Positions 18,295-27,422 of a stretch of DNA of 43,901 bases are shown piece by piece; the stretch's first letter is position 1, and the number at the start of each line of letters is the position of its first letter. Both the position numbers and the translations under genes were made by a program. The notes beneath the pieces were generated by a model. It was given only the letters and a program-made list of their open reading frames with translations, was not told where the DNA came from and searched no databases. The DNA comes from Chromatiales bacterium USCg_Taylor (GTDB lineage Bacteria > Pseudomonadota > Gammaproteobacteria > JACCXJ01). The DNA lies in NCBI GenBank assembly GCA_002007425.1, contig MUGK01000001.1:1-43901 (forward strand). The letters are read 5' to 3'.

Positions 18295-19158
18295 CTACGG
18301 GCGGCTTCGGCCCATGAGTCCTTGTACGGCCTGAATAAGATCTGCGGGCAATACGACGGTTTTACTGCTGGGTGACGCCGCCAGATCCTTGATCGCCATG
18401 ATATAGCGTTCCCCCAAAAGGAAATAGGCGGGCAAATCGCGATCGGAGATCGCATCGGTCACTTTCTTAATCGCTTCCGACGCGCCGCTGGCGAGGGTAA
18501 TTTGCGCCGCGGCGTCGCGTTTCGCGGCTTCCAAGCGCGCCTCCGCCTGAAGAATGGCCGCCTGTTTCTCCCCTTCCGCCTTGATGACGGCCGCTTTTCG
18601 CTCGCGCTCGGCGGCCGCCTGTTTTTCCATCGACGTTTGCATCGATGCCGACGGTTTGATGTCCTGGATTTCAACGGATTTCACCGTTAGCCCCCAGTCG
18701 GCCACGTCGTCGGAAATCGACTCCTTCAGCCTCACCTTGATCTGATCGCGTGAGGACAGCGCATGGTCGAGTTCCATCTCGCCGATGATCGATCGCAACG
18801 TGGTTTGGGTAATATTCGTGACTCCGGAGCGAAAGTCCGTGATGCCGTAGACCGCCTTGACGGTGTCGGTCACCTTCACGAAGGCGATCGCATTGGTAAT
18901 GATGACAACATTGTCGCGCGTGATCACATCTTGCTCAGGTATATCGAGGATGAGATCCTTGGTGGGCACCCGGTAGGCTACCCGATCGATGTACGGGATC
19001 AGAAACCGCAATCCCGCCGTCAAGGTCGTATTGAATTTTCCCAGCCGTTCGACCACCCATTCTTCGCCTTGCGGCACGGTGCGCACCGCTTTGGCAATCG
19101 TGACCAGGATAATAATGAATACCGCAAAGGCAATCAGTGTAAATTCTGTAAATTCCAC
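18295..19158 (-). CDS. qmcA: SPFH/stomatin-family membrane protein (QmcA-like)
   Basis: The product has 287 residues. One N-terminal helix (FTLIAFAVFIIILVTIAKAV) is followed by the SPFH/band-7 domain (VPQGEEWVVERLGKF, GLRFLIPYIDRVAYRV, LDIPEQDVITRDNV) and a long Ala/Glu/Lys coiled coil (MEKQAAAERERKAAVIKAEGE). In E. coli QmcA (YbbK) is paired with an NfeD-type protein (YbbJ), and the same pair occurs here: the nfeD gene ends 12 bases upstream. The family forms membrane microdomain scaffolds and helps regulate membrane proteases such as FtsH. Confidence 0.88.
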   Translation of the reverse strand: MEFTEFTLIAFAVFIIILVTIAKAVRTVPQGEEWVVERLGKFNTTLTAGLRFLIPYIDRVAYRVPTKDLILDIPEQDVITRDNVVIITNAIAFVKVTDTVKAVYGITDFRSGVTNITQTTLRSIIGEMELDHALSSRDQIKVRLKESISDDVADWGLTVKSVEIQDIKPSASMQTSMEKQAAAERERKAAVIKAEGEKQAAILQAEARLEAAKRDAAAQITLASGASEAIKKVTDAISDRDLPAYFLLGERYIMAIKDLAASPSSKTVVLPADLIQAVQGLMGRSRP

Positions 19159-19170
19159 GGTCCCTCCCCG

Positions 19171-19611
19171 CTATGAAAGCTTTTCGACCTTGAGTGTCTG
19201 CCCCACGACATCCACTATTTTAGCGCGTTCGCCGGAGGCGATCCGTTCATCCGCGATCACCGGCCAGGTCTCCGATCCGAGTATCGGTTTTTGAAATCGA
19301 ATCGTACCCCGTTGCATCTCGGATACCTCCTGGACGATCAGACCCCGTTCCCCGACAACGGCCTCCTTTGAGAGGCCCGACCGGGTCCGATGCGGCGCCG
19401 GAAATAGCTTGAACCAGAGCACGGCCATCCCGACGGACAGCCCTCCCCAGAGCGAGATCTCCTGCGCGAGGCTGAGATCGACATAGGCGGCCACGATGCC
19501 CACCAGCACGGCCGCGACACCGAACCACAGGATAAAGAACGTCGGGCCCAAAAGCTCGATCAGCATTAGTCCAATCCCACCGACGATCCAAGCCCACCAA
19601 GGTATTTGCAT
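19171..19611 (-). CDS. NfeD-like membrane protein (YbbJ type)
   Basis: This short NfeD protein (146 residues) has two or three helices at the N-terminus (WWAWIVGGIGLMLIELLG, FFILWFGVAAVLVGIVAAY, ISLWGGLSVGMAVLWF) and a C-terminal OB-fold of about 60 residues (VVGERGLIVQEV ... WPVIADERIASGERAKIVDVVG). It lacks the ClpP-like protease domain of long NfeD proteins. It lies 10 bases after dnaQ and 12 before the SPFH gene, and NfeD/SPFH pairs act together at the membrane. The pattern suggests read-through transcription from dnaQ. Confidence 0.85.
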   Translation of the reverse strand: MQIPWWAWIVGGIGLMLIELLGPTFFILWFGVAAVLVGIVAAYVDLSLAQEISLWGGLSVGMAVLWFKLFPAPHRTRSGLSKEAVVGERGLIVQEVSEMQRGTIRFQKPILGSETWPVIADERIASGERAKIVDVVGQTLKVEKLS

Positions 19612-19621
19612 GAGGCGAATC

Positions 19622-20398
19622 CTATTGATGACTAGCGCAAGAGTCAGAATATTGCTCTATAAGTGACTCCAGCGGGGACACCGGTCCATCATCGGTCTCT
19701 TCACGCCGCCACAGGCACCGGCCGCCGCTCGCGCGATCGATAATCTCCAGAAGCCTGTGGTGCTCCTTCCGCTCCCCCTCACTAGGAATGATCACGGGTA
19801 GCGGCGGCCGTTTTTCGGCGCGGATCGATTCTATTTTCTTTCTGACGGCAGGCCTAAAGTCATCCAGGAGCAGATCGGCTTGTCCGCCGGTAATCGCAAG
19901 ATAAACATCGGCAAGGATCTCCGCATCGAGCAAGGCGCCGTGCTGTATGCGCGCCGAGTTGTCGATCTGGTAGCGCTTGCACAAGGCGTCCAAGCTATTC
20001 TTTTGTCCAGGATGTAACTCGCGTGCCAGGGCCAGAGTGTCGATCACCGCACAGACTTCCTCGATCCGCCCCCACTCCGGCCCGAGCCGCCGGAGCTCGC
20101 TGTTGATAAAGCCGACATCAAAGGCGGCGTTGTGGATGATAAGCTCGGCGCCTTGGATGAAGTCTAAAAATTCCTTCGCGATGTCTGCGAATCGTGGACT
20201 GTCCTTGAGTTGCGCGAGGGTAATACCGTGCACCTCCACCGCGCCGGGATCGATGTCCCGGTCCGGGCAAAGATAATAATGAAACCGGCGCTCGCTCACT
20301 CGCCGATTGACGAGATCCACGCAGCCAATCTCGATGATTCGATGACCCTCTCCCGGCTCGAGGCCCGTGGTTTCCGTATCTAGTACGACCTGGCGCAT
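19622..20398 (-). CDS. dnaQ: DNA polymerase III epsilon subunit (proofreading 3'-5' exonuclease)
   Basis: The track starts at 20443, but the ATG at 20398 fits the family N-terminus (MRQVVLDTETTGLEPGEG) and is preceded by AGGAAG; this gives 258 residues against 243 in E. coli. Exonuclease motifs: Exo I DTETTG, Exo II HNAAFDVGFIN, Exo III with HGALLDAEILADVY (His and Asp catalytic). The C-terminal about 70 residues are the linker and alpha-subunit-binding tail. DnaQ removes misincorporated bases during replication. It follows rnhA by 10 bases on the same strand; in E. coli these two genes are divergent neighbours. Confidence 0.95.
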   Translation of the reverse strand: MRQVVLDTETTGLEPGEGHRIIEIGCVDLVNRRVSERRFHYYLCPDRDIDPGAVEVHGITLAQLKDSPRFADIAKEFLDFIQGAELIIHNAAFDVGFINSELRRLGPEWGRIEEVCAVIDTLALARELHPGQKNSLDALCKRYQIDNSARIQHGALLDAEILADVYLAITGGQADLLLDDFRPAVRKKIESIRAEKRPPLPVIIPSEGERKEHHRLLEIIDRASGGRCLWRREETDDGPVSPLESLIEQYSDSCASHQ

Positions 20399-20408
20399 TA
20401 GAGCTTCC

Positions 20409-20921
20409 TTAGTCTGTCGTCGCGTTCCTATCGCCGCTTGCACGAGCAGCTAAAAGCCGGTCGATCGCGCGATTTGCCAAGCGATCGACACGCTCGTTTT
20501 CAACGTGCCCCGAGTGGCCCTTCACCCATTGCCACGTTATATCGTGGCGCGACGCTGCGGCGGCCAGCCGTTGCCAGAGATCGACGTTTTTAACCGGCTG
20601 TTTATCCGCAGTACGCCATCCGCGCCGCTGCCAGCGCGGGAGCCACTCGGTGATACCGTTTTTTACGTAGGCCGAGTCGGTCGTCAACCGGACCCCGCAA
20701 TGGTGCTTCAATGCTTCGAGTCCCCGAATAGCGGCCATGAGCTCCATGCGGTTGTTGGTCGTAAACGGCTCGGCGCCGCTCAGCGTCTTCTCCTTTCCCC
20801 TATAGCGTAGCAAGACCCCCCATCCCCCGGGTCCGGGATTCCCGCGGCAAGCGCCATCGGTAAACATCTCAACGCAGATTTCATCCGAGGTCTCGTGCGC
20901 AAAGCCTGGACGAGCGGCCAT
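20409..20921 (-). CDS. rnhA: Ribonuclease HI
   Basis: The start is placed at the ATG at 20921, one base after the methyltransferase stop (TAGcATG), rather than 20966 which overlaps that gene; this gives 170 residues. Catalytic acidic residues are visible in [34 protein letters not shown] and [10 protein letters not shown], with the basic-protrusion region [20 protein letters not shown] typical of bacterial RNase HI. It degrades the RNA strand of RNA:DNA hybrids. The 15 or so residues before the first strand are longer than in E. coli, so the real start might be further in. It belongs to the gloB/yafS/rnhA/dnaQ cluster. Confidence 0.94.
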   Translation of the reverse strand: MAARPGFAHETSDEICVEMFTDGACRGNPGPGGWGVLLRYRGKEKTLSGAEPFTTNNRMELMAAIRGLEALKHHCGVRLTTDSAYVKNGITEWLPRWQRRGWRTADKQPVKNVDLWQRLAAAASRHDITWQWVKGHSGHVENERVDRLANRAIDRLLAARASGDRNATTD

Positions 20922-20922
20922 G

Positions 20923-21687
20923 CTAGGGCTCGACTCGTTGCACGGACGAGCCGGCGACGCCACCATGGAGAACTCTACGCTGCGCGTGCCGCCGCGCCCC
21001 GATCGGCGTCATCGCCTCGATACGCTTTTTCCCGACCAGGAGATACACCCCGCCGAAACCGAGCCAAGCGCCGATACGCTCGCTAATCTCCCATCGCCGC
21101 TCGGCCGGCGCGTTAGCCCAGGGCGCGCGCACATTGAACCGGCGCGATTGCACAATATCAAATCCAAGATTGCGCAGCCGAGCTTGAAGCCGCCCCATCG
21201 CCAAGAACCGCCCACACCAAGGTACGCGCTTTCCCCACGCGCTGCAAAGGCGCCACAGCCCCCATAAGCTCCATGGATTGAATCCCAAGATCACCACGTG
21301 ACCTTCGCCCGCAAGAACGCGTTCGGTTTCGCGCAAGACTTCCATCCCGTCCGATTGGAACTCCAAGACATGCGGCAGGACGATCACATCGATACTGCGG
21401 GTTTGCAGCGGTAGCGCCCCCGCCGTGCATAATGGATGACCAAGCATTGCGATAGGCAATTGCGGGTCGATATTGAGCACGATTCGATGCGCGATGCGGC
21501 TGCCCGCAAACAGGTCGGCCGCGCCGAGCGCTCCGATTTGGACGATATGAAAACCGAACAGGCCCGATAAAACCGGGCCGAGCTGGGCGCGTTCGGCTTG
21601 CAATACGGAATGCCCGAGAGGGCCTTGAAACCATTCCACCAGCCGCGTCCACAAGGAAAGCGATCGATCGTCGCTGATCAGAACCAT
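20923..21687 (-). CDS. Class I SAM-dependent methyltransferase, YafS-like
   Basis: The product has 254 residues. The SAM-binding pattern is diverged: [17 protein letters not shown] stands at the position of motif I (a glycine-rich loop is weak). Next come [19 protein letters not shown] as motif II/post-I and [23 protein letters not shown] as motif III, the usual layout of the Methyltransf_11 group. Its place between gloB (divergent) and rnhA is that of E. coli yafS, which is annotated as a methyltransferase of unknown substrate. The start is 77 bases from the gloB start, so the two genes share a divergent promoter region. Confidence 0.8.
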   Translation of the reverse strand: MVLISDDRSLSLWTRLVEWFQGPLGHSVLQAERAQLGPVLSGLFGFHIVQIGALGAADLFAGSRIAHRIVLNIDPQLPIAMLGHPLCTAGALPLQTRSIDVIVLPHVLEFQSDGMEVLRETERVLAGEGHVVILGFNPWSLWGLWRLCSAWGKRVPWCGRFLAMGRLQARLRNLGFDIVQSRRFNVRAPWANAPAERRWEISERIGAWLGFGGVYLLVGKKRIEAMTPIGARRHAQRRVLHGGVAGSSVQRVEP

Positions 21688-21764
21688 GATGGATCCGGCA
21701 TGTCGCGACTGTATACTGGCCTCGTCATACTGGCCGCATCGAGGTCATCCGCGGAGATAAAAGC

Positions 21765-22529
21765 ATGGTCGATGTCTTTCCGGTCGCTGCACTGAAGGAC
21801 AATTATATCTGGTTCATTCGCAACGGAGACATCGTCGTGGTTGTCGATCCTAGCGATGCCGTGCCCGTCGATCAAACCTTGGCCGCACAGGGGCTCAAGC
21901 TCACGGCCATACTCGTCACCCATCATCACTGGGATCACGTCAATGGCATTGAATCGCTGGTCGAGCGTTACCGCGTGCCCGTCTATGGCCCAAAGCTCGA
22001 GACCATCCCCCAATGCCGCCATGGGGTGATCGACGGCGACACGATCGCGTTTCCCGATCTCGATCTAGCATTCAAGGTTCTGGGCGTCCCCGGCCATACC
22101 TCCGGCGCGGTCGCTTATTTCGGCGCGGAGTCGTTATTCAGCGGCGATACCCTGTTCACGGCCGGCTGCGGGCGGCTATTCGAGGGAACGGCTGAACAAA
22201 TGTATACCTCCCTCACCAAGCTCATGAGCCTGCCGCCCCAGACACGCCTTTACTGTGGTCACGAGTATACGCGCGCTAACCTCGCTTTCGCCCGCGCGGT
22301 CGAACCCGACAACACGGCCATCGCCGCGCGCATCCGGGAGACCGCGGCACGGCGTGCCCACGGATTGCCGACGGTGCCTTCGACCTTGGACCTAGAACGG
22401 CAGACGAATCCCTTCGTGCGCTGTTCGGCGCCCGAGGTCAAGCGCGCGGCCGAAAGGCAAGCGCGGCGGCCATTGTGCTCCGATACTGAGATATTCGCGG
22501 CTTTGCGCCAGTGGAAAGACATTTATTAG
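21765..22529 (+). CDS. gloB: Hydroxyacylglutathione hydrolase (glyoxalase II)
   Basis: The product has 254 residues, as in other GloB proteins. The binuclear metal site motif THHHWDHVNG is intact, with further ligands in PGHTSG, FSGDTLFTAGCGRLFEGT and YCGHEYT. The C-terminal glutathione-binding helices follow (NPFVRCSAPEV). It hydrolyses S-lactoylglutathione to lactate and glutathione, the second step of methylglyoxal detoxification in the cytosol. GGAG lies eight bases before the ATG. A TATACT hexamer at 21712-21717 and a 9-base direct repeat (ATACTGGCC at 21713 and 21727) lie in the short divergent spacer shared with the methyltransferase. Confidence 0.95.
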   Translation: MVDVFPVAALKDNYIWFIRNGDIVVVVDPSDAVPVDQTLAAQGLKLTAILVTHHHWDHVNGIESLVERYRVPVYGPKLETIPQCRHGVIDGDTIAFPDLDLAFKVLGVPGHTSGAVAYFGAESLFSGDTLFTAGCGRLFEGTAEQMYTSLTKLMSLPPQTRLYCGHEYTRANLAFARAVEPDNTAIAARIRETAARRAHGLPTVPSTLDLERQTNPFVRCSAPEVKRAAERQARRPLCSDTEIFAALRQWKDIY

Positions 22530-22679
22530 GACTGCTAACAAATCTCGCTGGTCGCCCAGTGAGTAAATACATGTTTTGCAAAATCATACTGTTATAGCTT
22601 ATTCATCGCATTTTTCTATAGATTTAGCAAACGCTTGAAGGGTTGACACCCCTGTTTGGCCTGCCTAGCATCCTTGCAA

Positions 22680-23927
22680 ATGCGACGGGGCAACCATCGT
22701 TCAATAATAATAAGTTGCACCCCCCTCTTCCTCTGCGGCTGTCTGGCGGTGCCGCAGGTAGAGGACCCGGCGCAGTCTCTCCCGCCGCGTACCGCGAACC
22801 CCGGCGTATTCGATTCCGCCTACCGCTCGGGGCCCCTCGACGAATTACGCGCTCGCCTTACTGCACGCCTTGCGCAAGCGCCCCTCTCCCACGAACCGTA
22901 CGATGATCTTTGGGAACGGATCCGGGGGGGATTTACGCTACCCCAACGGGCCCCGCCATCGAAAGGGCCTCGGCCGGGGCTGCGGCAGCCCTACCTCGAC
23001 CAATTGGCCGAGCGGGCGCGTCCTTACCTGCATCACATCGTTGTAGAACTGGAACGGCGCGCTATGCCCACCGAAATCGTGCTGTTACCGATCATTGAGA
23101 GCGCCTATCGTCCGGAAGCGTATTCGCCCAGCCACGCCGCAGGCATCTGGCAGCTGATCGCGGGAACGGGAAAGCGCTTTGGCCTTAGACAGAGCGCGTG
23201 GTACGACGGACGGCGCGATGTCCTCGCTTCCACCGGCGCGGCGCTGGACTATCTGGAGAACCTCCATGACCTCTTCAAGGGGGACTGGCTGCATGCATTA
23301 GCGGCGTACAACTGCGGAGAAAAAACCGTTCAGACGGCCATCCACCGTAACCGCCGCGCGGGCCGCTCGACGAGTTATTGGTCGCTCGACTTGCCGGCGG
23401 AAACGAAAAAGTTCGTGCCTAAGCCCTTAGCGGTGTCGAGCATCGTCGCCGCGCCTGCGGAGTATAACGTCAGCCTCAAACCCATCGCGAATAAACCTTA
23501 CGTTTCCGAAGTGGAAATCGGAGCACCCATCCGCCTCGTCCGGGCGGCGGCGCTGGCGCAAATGAGCGTGACCGAATTGCGGCGACTGAATCCGGGCGGG
23601 ATCAAGGACACGACCGGCCCAACGGGACCGCATAGATTAGCATTGCCGGTCGCAAACGCGGATATCTTGAAGCGCGAGATCGCCCGCTCGGTGAGTCCCC
23701 CTCTCGCGGTGGCCAGCGCGCCTAATTTTTTACCCGCCGTTCTTGCCGTGAAGGCGCGGCGCGCGGGCGTGCGCCACACGATCCGGGCGGGAGACTCGCT
23801 GTCGCTGATCGCGAATCAATACCGCGTCAGCGTCCGCCAGATCTTGCGCTGGAATCGGATAAACCAACAAAAGGTGTTACTTCCGGGGAAGGTTTTGTTG
23901 ATTTATCCGCATCGGAGCTCGGCATAA
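22680..23927 (+). CDS. mltD: Membrane-bound lytic murein transglycosylase D (lipoprotein)
   Basis: I prefer the ATG at 22680 over the TTG at 22656 because it gives a lipoprotein signal (MRRGNHRSIIISCTPLFLCG then C; lipobox LCGC); no clear ribosome binding site supports either. The SLT domain contains the catalytic glutamate in LLPIIESAYRPEAYSPSHAAG, then GIWQLIAGTGKRFGL and ALAAYNCGE, all typical of MltD. One LysM repeat (HTIRAGDSLSLIANQYRVS ... GKVLLIYP) ends the protein, about 415 residues in total. It cleaves peptidoglycan strands at the outer membrane. The last about 108 coding bases are repeated at 39554-39661, marking one border of the accessory region. Confidence 0.9.
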   Translation: MRRGNHRSIIISCTPLFLCGCLAVPQVEDPAQSLPPRTANPGVFDSAYRSGPLDELRARLTARLAQAPLSHEPYDDLWERIRGGFTLPQRAPPSKGPRPGLRQPYLDQLAERARPYLHHIVVELERRAMPTEIVLLPIIESAYRPEAYSPSHAAGIWQLIAGTGKRFGLRQSAWYDGRRDVLASTGAALDYLENLHDLFKGDWLHALAAYNCGEKTVQTAIHRNRRAGRSTSYWSLDLPAETKKFVPKPLAVSSIVAAPAEYNVSLKPIANKPYVSEVEIGAPIRLVRAAALAQMSVTELRRLNPGGIKDTTGPTGPHRLALPVANADILKREIARSVSPPLAVASAPNFLPAVLAVKARRAGVRHTIRAGDSLSLIANQYRVSVRQILRWNRINQQKVLLPGKVLLIYPHRSSA

Positions 23928-23958
23928 GCCGCTTGCGGCCGAGGTCTCCATTCCGCTT
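23819..23958 (+). repeat. Direct repeat A: mltD 3' end plus spacer (left border of accessory region)
   Basis: These 140 bases align without gaps to 39554-39693 with about six mismatches by eye. The copy covers the last part of the mltD LysM repeat, its stop codon and the first about 30 bases downstream, including the short palindromic GCCGCTTGCGGC spacer. A third, shorter copy of the spacer is at 30592-30660. The mltD reading frame is intact only here. Confidence 0.9.
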
Positions 23959-24040
23959 CGCGTACACCTTCCCTGGCGTGCGCGAAACGGGCATTAACGG
24001 GTCGCGTTGTGCTGCGGTATTCCGTCTGGCCGACAAGGCG

Positions 24041-25627
24041 TTACGGTTGGGGTTGCTCGCCGTCCTTAGTGATCTTGATGAAGCTCCCGTCGAACTTCTG
24101 CAAGAAGAGCTGATCGAATGGCTCGTTGAAGGTACCGATATAGTCCCTTATCACCCCAATCGCCACTTGTTCGCCGAGCGTGATGGACGCTGAATGGTCG
24201 GAGCGCCAATGCACGCCCGCGACATTGCGACCGATACCGATGTTCATCGCCAATTTGTTGAGCTCACCGCCGACGGTGAGATCGTCCTTGTCGAGCCCCT
24301 GATACGGAACGAGGCTTGCGCCATCGCTTGACGGCACAACGGGCGCTAAGCGTTTACGTGTGCCTGGGTCGAGCAGATCGGTAATCTTCTGCGAGACGTC
24401 GAACCAGGCCTTGAGCACCGTCACACAGGCACCCGCGACTGTGGCATGGCCGGCACCGTAGGCAGGATGCACGGGTGAACCCTCCGGGAAGCCCATCGGC
24501 AGTAGATACGTCCCGTACTGCGCGAACACGGTGTCGAGGGCACTCGAATCGGTCGCGACCGCTGCATGGATCCCATAATCCTTCACACCGGTTTTTTGCA
24601 GGTGTAGGCGCGCGGCGAATACCTCAGGCCGCAGCCGTCGGTGGACCGACCATTTCTGGTACCACACAGCGCGCAACGCATGCCGTGCGACCTCGGGAAG
24701 CAAGGCCTGAAGATGGGGGTTACCGAGAGTGCCGAAGGGATCCTCATTAAGGATGGGACCACCGGCACGGTACGGGTTACCGGCATCGACCCGTGCCCCG
24801 CCGTTCAGTAATATCAACATAGCGTTGAAATAGGCTTGGTAGAGGAGGTCGACGTGCACCCATTGGCCAAGGTCGCGGCCGTTGCGGATGTAGCGAAGGT
24901 CGGGATCGACCACGTCGGGCTCCTGCGAGAACCCATGCTGTACTGAGAGCCAGTCAGCCAGATCCACCATGTAGTCCTTGCCCGAGACCACCGTTCGCAT
25001 GCGCTGGTCGATCTCTTGGGGCCCAAGGTAGCATCTCTGTAGGAGGAACTGAGACATGTAAGGGCCCTTCTCTTCTCCGAGGGTGGTCCCACGGAAGAGA
25101 AGTTGCGGAGTGACGCGCCCCGACGCATCCTTCGGGCCCTTGAAGTCGGCACCGAACCGGTCTAAATCCGCGACGGCCTCTTTGATGATGGGGTGATCCT
25201 CGTTGTAATCGGCAAAGTGAATGTCGCGCGCGAGTGCCATCCAGTAGTTTTCGGCGATCTCGGCGGCGATTTCCTTGCTGACGAATGTGGGTGCCGCGGG
25301 TATAGCGAGATGCTTCGGATCGGGTCCGATGAGCTCGATGCCTAGTCCGTTTTGCGGATTGACCAGACCCCGGCGAGGCCCAAAGCCATTGGCGCGGCTG
25401 CCCAACGGTATCGCGTTGAAGTCCGCTTGATTTCCGGTAGTGATGGCATTAACGAGGGCGTTAAACGCCGCCGGGACGACTTCCCCTAGCGACGTATGCG
25501 GTAGGCCTTTGGAATAGCTCGCACGTAGATCTGCGTAAAGTGACTCATCGCCATTCGGCGTCTGGGTCGCTAAGGGCTGCGAATCCCAGAAATTGGCGTT
25601 GTCGAGACGGCGGGTCGGTATTAGCAT
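24041..25627 (-). CDS. Vanadium-dependent haloperoxidase (bromoperoxidase type, PAP2 superfamily)
   Basis: The product has 528 residues; ATG at 25627 with an excellent ribosome binding site (AAGGAGGAA). The vanadate pocket is recognisable: Lys325 and Arg331/Arg333 in KWSVHRRLRPE, His394 in AYGAGHATVAG, Arg467, His473 and Asp477 in GRNVAGVHWRSD. The eight-residue spacing from Lys to the second Arg fits the bromoperoxidase rather than the chloroperoxidase type. The serine of the usual PSGH motif is alanine here (GAGH). Such enzymes oxidise halides with hydrogen peroxide. No signal peptide is visible, so it should be cytosolic unless exported another way. It is the first gene inside the repeat-bounded region and is separated from the cytochrome/porin pair by about 240 bp in which I see no gene. 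Confidence 0.8.
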   Translation of the reverse strand: MLIPTRRLDNANFWDSQPLATQTPNGDESLYADLRASYSKGLPHTSLGEVVPAAFNALVNAITTGNQADFNAIPLGSRANGFGPRRGLVNPQNGLGIELIGPDPKHLAIPAAPTFVSKEIAAEIAENYWMALARDIHFADYNEDHPIIKEAVADLDRFGADFKGPKDASGRVTPQLLFRGTTLGEEKGPYMSQFLLQRCYLGPQEIDQRMRTVVSGKDYMVDLADWLSVQHGFSQEPDVVDPDLRYIRNGRDLGQWVHVDLLYQAYFNAMLILLNGGARVDAGNPYRAGGPILNEDPFGTLGNPHLQALLPEVARHALRAVWYQKWSVHRRLRPEVFAARLHLQKTGVKDYGIHAAVATDSSALDTVFAQYGTYLLPMGFPEGSPVHPAYGAGHATVAGACVTVLKAWFDVSQKITDLLDPGTRKRLAPVVPSSDGASLVPYQGLDKDDLTVGGELNKLAMNIGIGRNVAGVHWRSDHSASITLGEQVAIGVIRDYIGTFNEPFDQLFLQKFDGSFIKITKDGEQPQP

Positions 25628-25871
25628 GGTTCGTTCCTCCTTCAGTTCCTCATGTATGTGAACGGTGGTTTCAGTTGGTCCTGGTTAAGGCACGAACTGA
25701 TACCTCTGTGTTGCTGCGCGCCGGTGCGCGTATGAACCGGTGGTGCACGAGACACGATCAGGTGAGCCTCGTGGCACTGCGTGGTTACGCGACGGACGGG
25801 TAGAGTACCGTGGGCGGCTTGCGAGCGCAGTGACTTTTTGCACAGCGCATTTGTGAAATATTCACGCTACT

Positions 25872-27422
25872 TCAGAATTTAATCATCCACTCCATACGCA
25901 ATCCGTAAGAAAGCCCGTCGCTTTCCCGGCCGGCCACGAAAGAATCCAAGCGCAGCACATGGTGCTCACCGATCGCGCGCTGATAGCGGGCCCCAAAACC
26001 TAGGACACCTTCATCTCTCCCGCTTTTGGTGCTCGTGCGGGCGCCGAGCTCCAAGATAAGTTGGCTATCGATGCCATCGAGAAACATCTGGTAGCCGATC
26101 GCCGTACCAATGGTATCGTCGATCGGCTGCCCGAGAGGCACTCCGTAACGGCCCATTCCCACTGGGCCATACAAGATGCCGAGGTTTGCCAGGGGGCCAC
26201 CTTGATCTGGGCTCCGCGCAGCCGACGTGAACTGGTCAATGTTCCAGAAGGTATTGAAATAGGCGATATTGTCGGAACCAGGCAACGTGCTAGACAGTTG
26301 AGAGAGGAGGAGTACTCCGCGCCCCACTGCTGGCGTTTCGTCGCGTTCCGGAATAGAGGCATTAACCCTGAACGTTGTGTTCAGCCAGCTGAAGCGTTGG
26401 GTCGATGCAGCGCCCACATACCAGGCATTTCCATCGCGATCGTCGTCAACATAAATGAAATCCAGCGAAACGGTGTTATCCCATGCGGTGTCTGCTTCCG
26501 AGAACAAACCAAACAGGTGCGCAGAGTGGTCATTGTTTTTGTTGGCTAGGTCGTTGTTGCCTCGATTGATATGATTCCAGCCATATACCCCAGTCATGCG
26601 GAGGTTCGACACACCGTCAAACACAAGGGAGTTGCGGGTGATTCCGACCATATCAATGATGTCGTTCAGTAGGATCCCATCCTGGAGCAGTACTGGCTGG
26701 CGACCAATGGAAAAGCCGACGTCAAAGGTGCCGGAGTCGGTCGGATCCAACCCCGGGAAGATCTCACCGATATCACCTTCAAAAAAGAGTTGGGTCAGCC
26801 TGGCGTTTAGGTCTTGCTGCCATCCCTCATCTTCGTTGGGTTCGAAATTGTAGCCTGTATAGTCCCCGGTTTCGCGATCGACTGGCCGCATGGAGAAGAG
26901 CAGCCGCTCAGTTCCCGAGAGGTTTACGTTACCGTGCAAATCAAGCCGGTTGCTCCATTCAGTGGTCCTTTCATCGCCGCTCTCGAAGCTCTGGAAGGCA
27001 CTGCGGAATGTTCCGAATAACAAAAACCAAGGTTGGAGCATTTGACCGGTCGGTGTTTTAATACCGGGCTGGATTGGTCCGTTTCCGAGAAAAGGACTAC
27101 CGAACTCAAGAATCGGTCGCAAACGTTCCACCGGATCTACGGGATATTGCACAACCTCATCAGGCAGACGCCATGGGTCGTCATCCGTCACCGCTTGGTC
27201 GCGATAGAAATCGACGGCATTACGACCTTCGGGCACGGTTGTTTCTGTTGCGTGATTCTGGGCCTTCGGTACGTTTGACTGATTGCTTTGCGGCTGATGC
27301 CCTTGTGCTAAAGCACGACTACTCACAAAGATCGCGAACATTGTTAGCAATCCCAAGTGCCGTCTCACCCTGGTTTTATTCGATAACAAGATTTCGTTCC
27401 CAAAGTACGCGGTAAAGATCAA
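25872..27422 (-). CDS. Outer-membrane beta-barrel protein paired with the multiheme cytochrome
   Basis: The reading frame is 516 residues from 27422. A signal peptide fits a later start better: TTG at 27389 or GTG at 27368 (VRRHLGLLTMFAIFVSSRALA before QG). The GTG lies just after the cytochrome stop, implying coupling. The mature part has a low-complexity N-terminal region and then alternating strands (RLLFSMRPVDRETGDYTGY, FDVGFSIGRQPVLLQDGILL, SHLFG-type turns). It ends in GLRMEWMIKF, a terminal aromatic barrel strand. It resembles alginate-export/DUF1302-like porins, without a firm family. A barrel gene overlapping a periplasmic multiheme cytochrome gene recalls porin-cytochrome conduits for electron transfer across the outer membrane (inference). 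The base composition is visibly less GC-rich than in the core genes. Confidence 0.7.
   Translation of the reverse strand: MIFTAYFGNEILLSNKTRVRRHLGLLTMFAIFVSSRALAQGHQPQSNQSNVPKAQNHATETTVPEGRNAVDFYRDQAVTDDDPWRLPDEVVQYPVDPVERLRPILEFGSPFLGNGPIQPGIKTPTGQMLQPWFLLFGTFRSAFQSFESGDERTTEWSNRLDLHGNVNLSGTERLLFSMRPVDRETGDYTGYNFEPNEDEGWQQDLNARLTQLFFEGDIGEIFPGLDPTDSGTFDVGFSIGRQPVLLQDGILLNDIIDMVGITRNSLVFDGVSNLRMTGVYGWNHINRGNNDLANKNNDHSAHLFGLFSEADTAWDNTVSLDFIYVDDDRDGNAWYVGAASTQRFSWLNTTFRVNASIPERDETPAVGRGVLLLSQLSSTLPGSDNIAYFNTFWNIDQFTSAARSPDQGGPLANLGILYGPVGMGRYGVPLGQPIDDTIGTAIGYQMFLDGIDSQLILELGARTSTKSGRDEGVLGFGARYQRAIGEHHVLRLDSFVAGRESDGLSYGLRMEWMIKF

Noticed and set aside
25628-25871. Gene in the gap between haloperoxidase and barrel genes
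   Set aside because: The 87-residue plus-strand frame that enters this gap overlaps the haloperoxidase start, has no ribosome binding site and no recognisable sequence.
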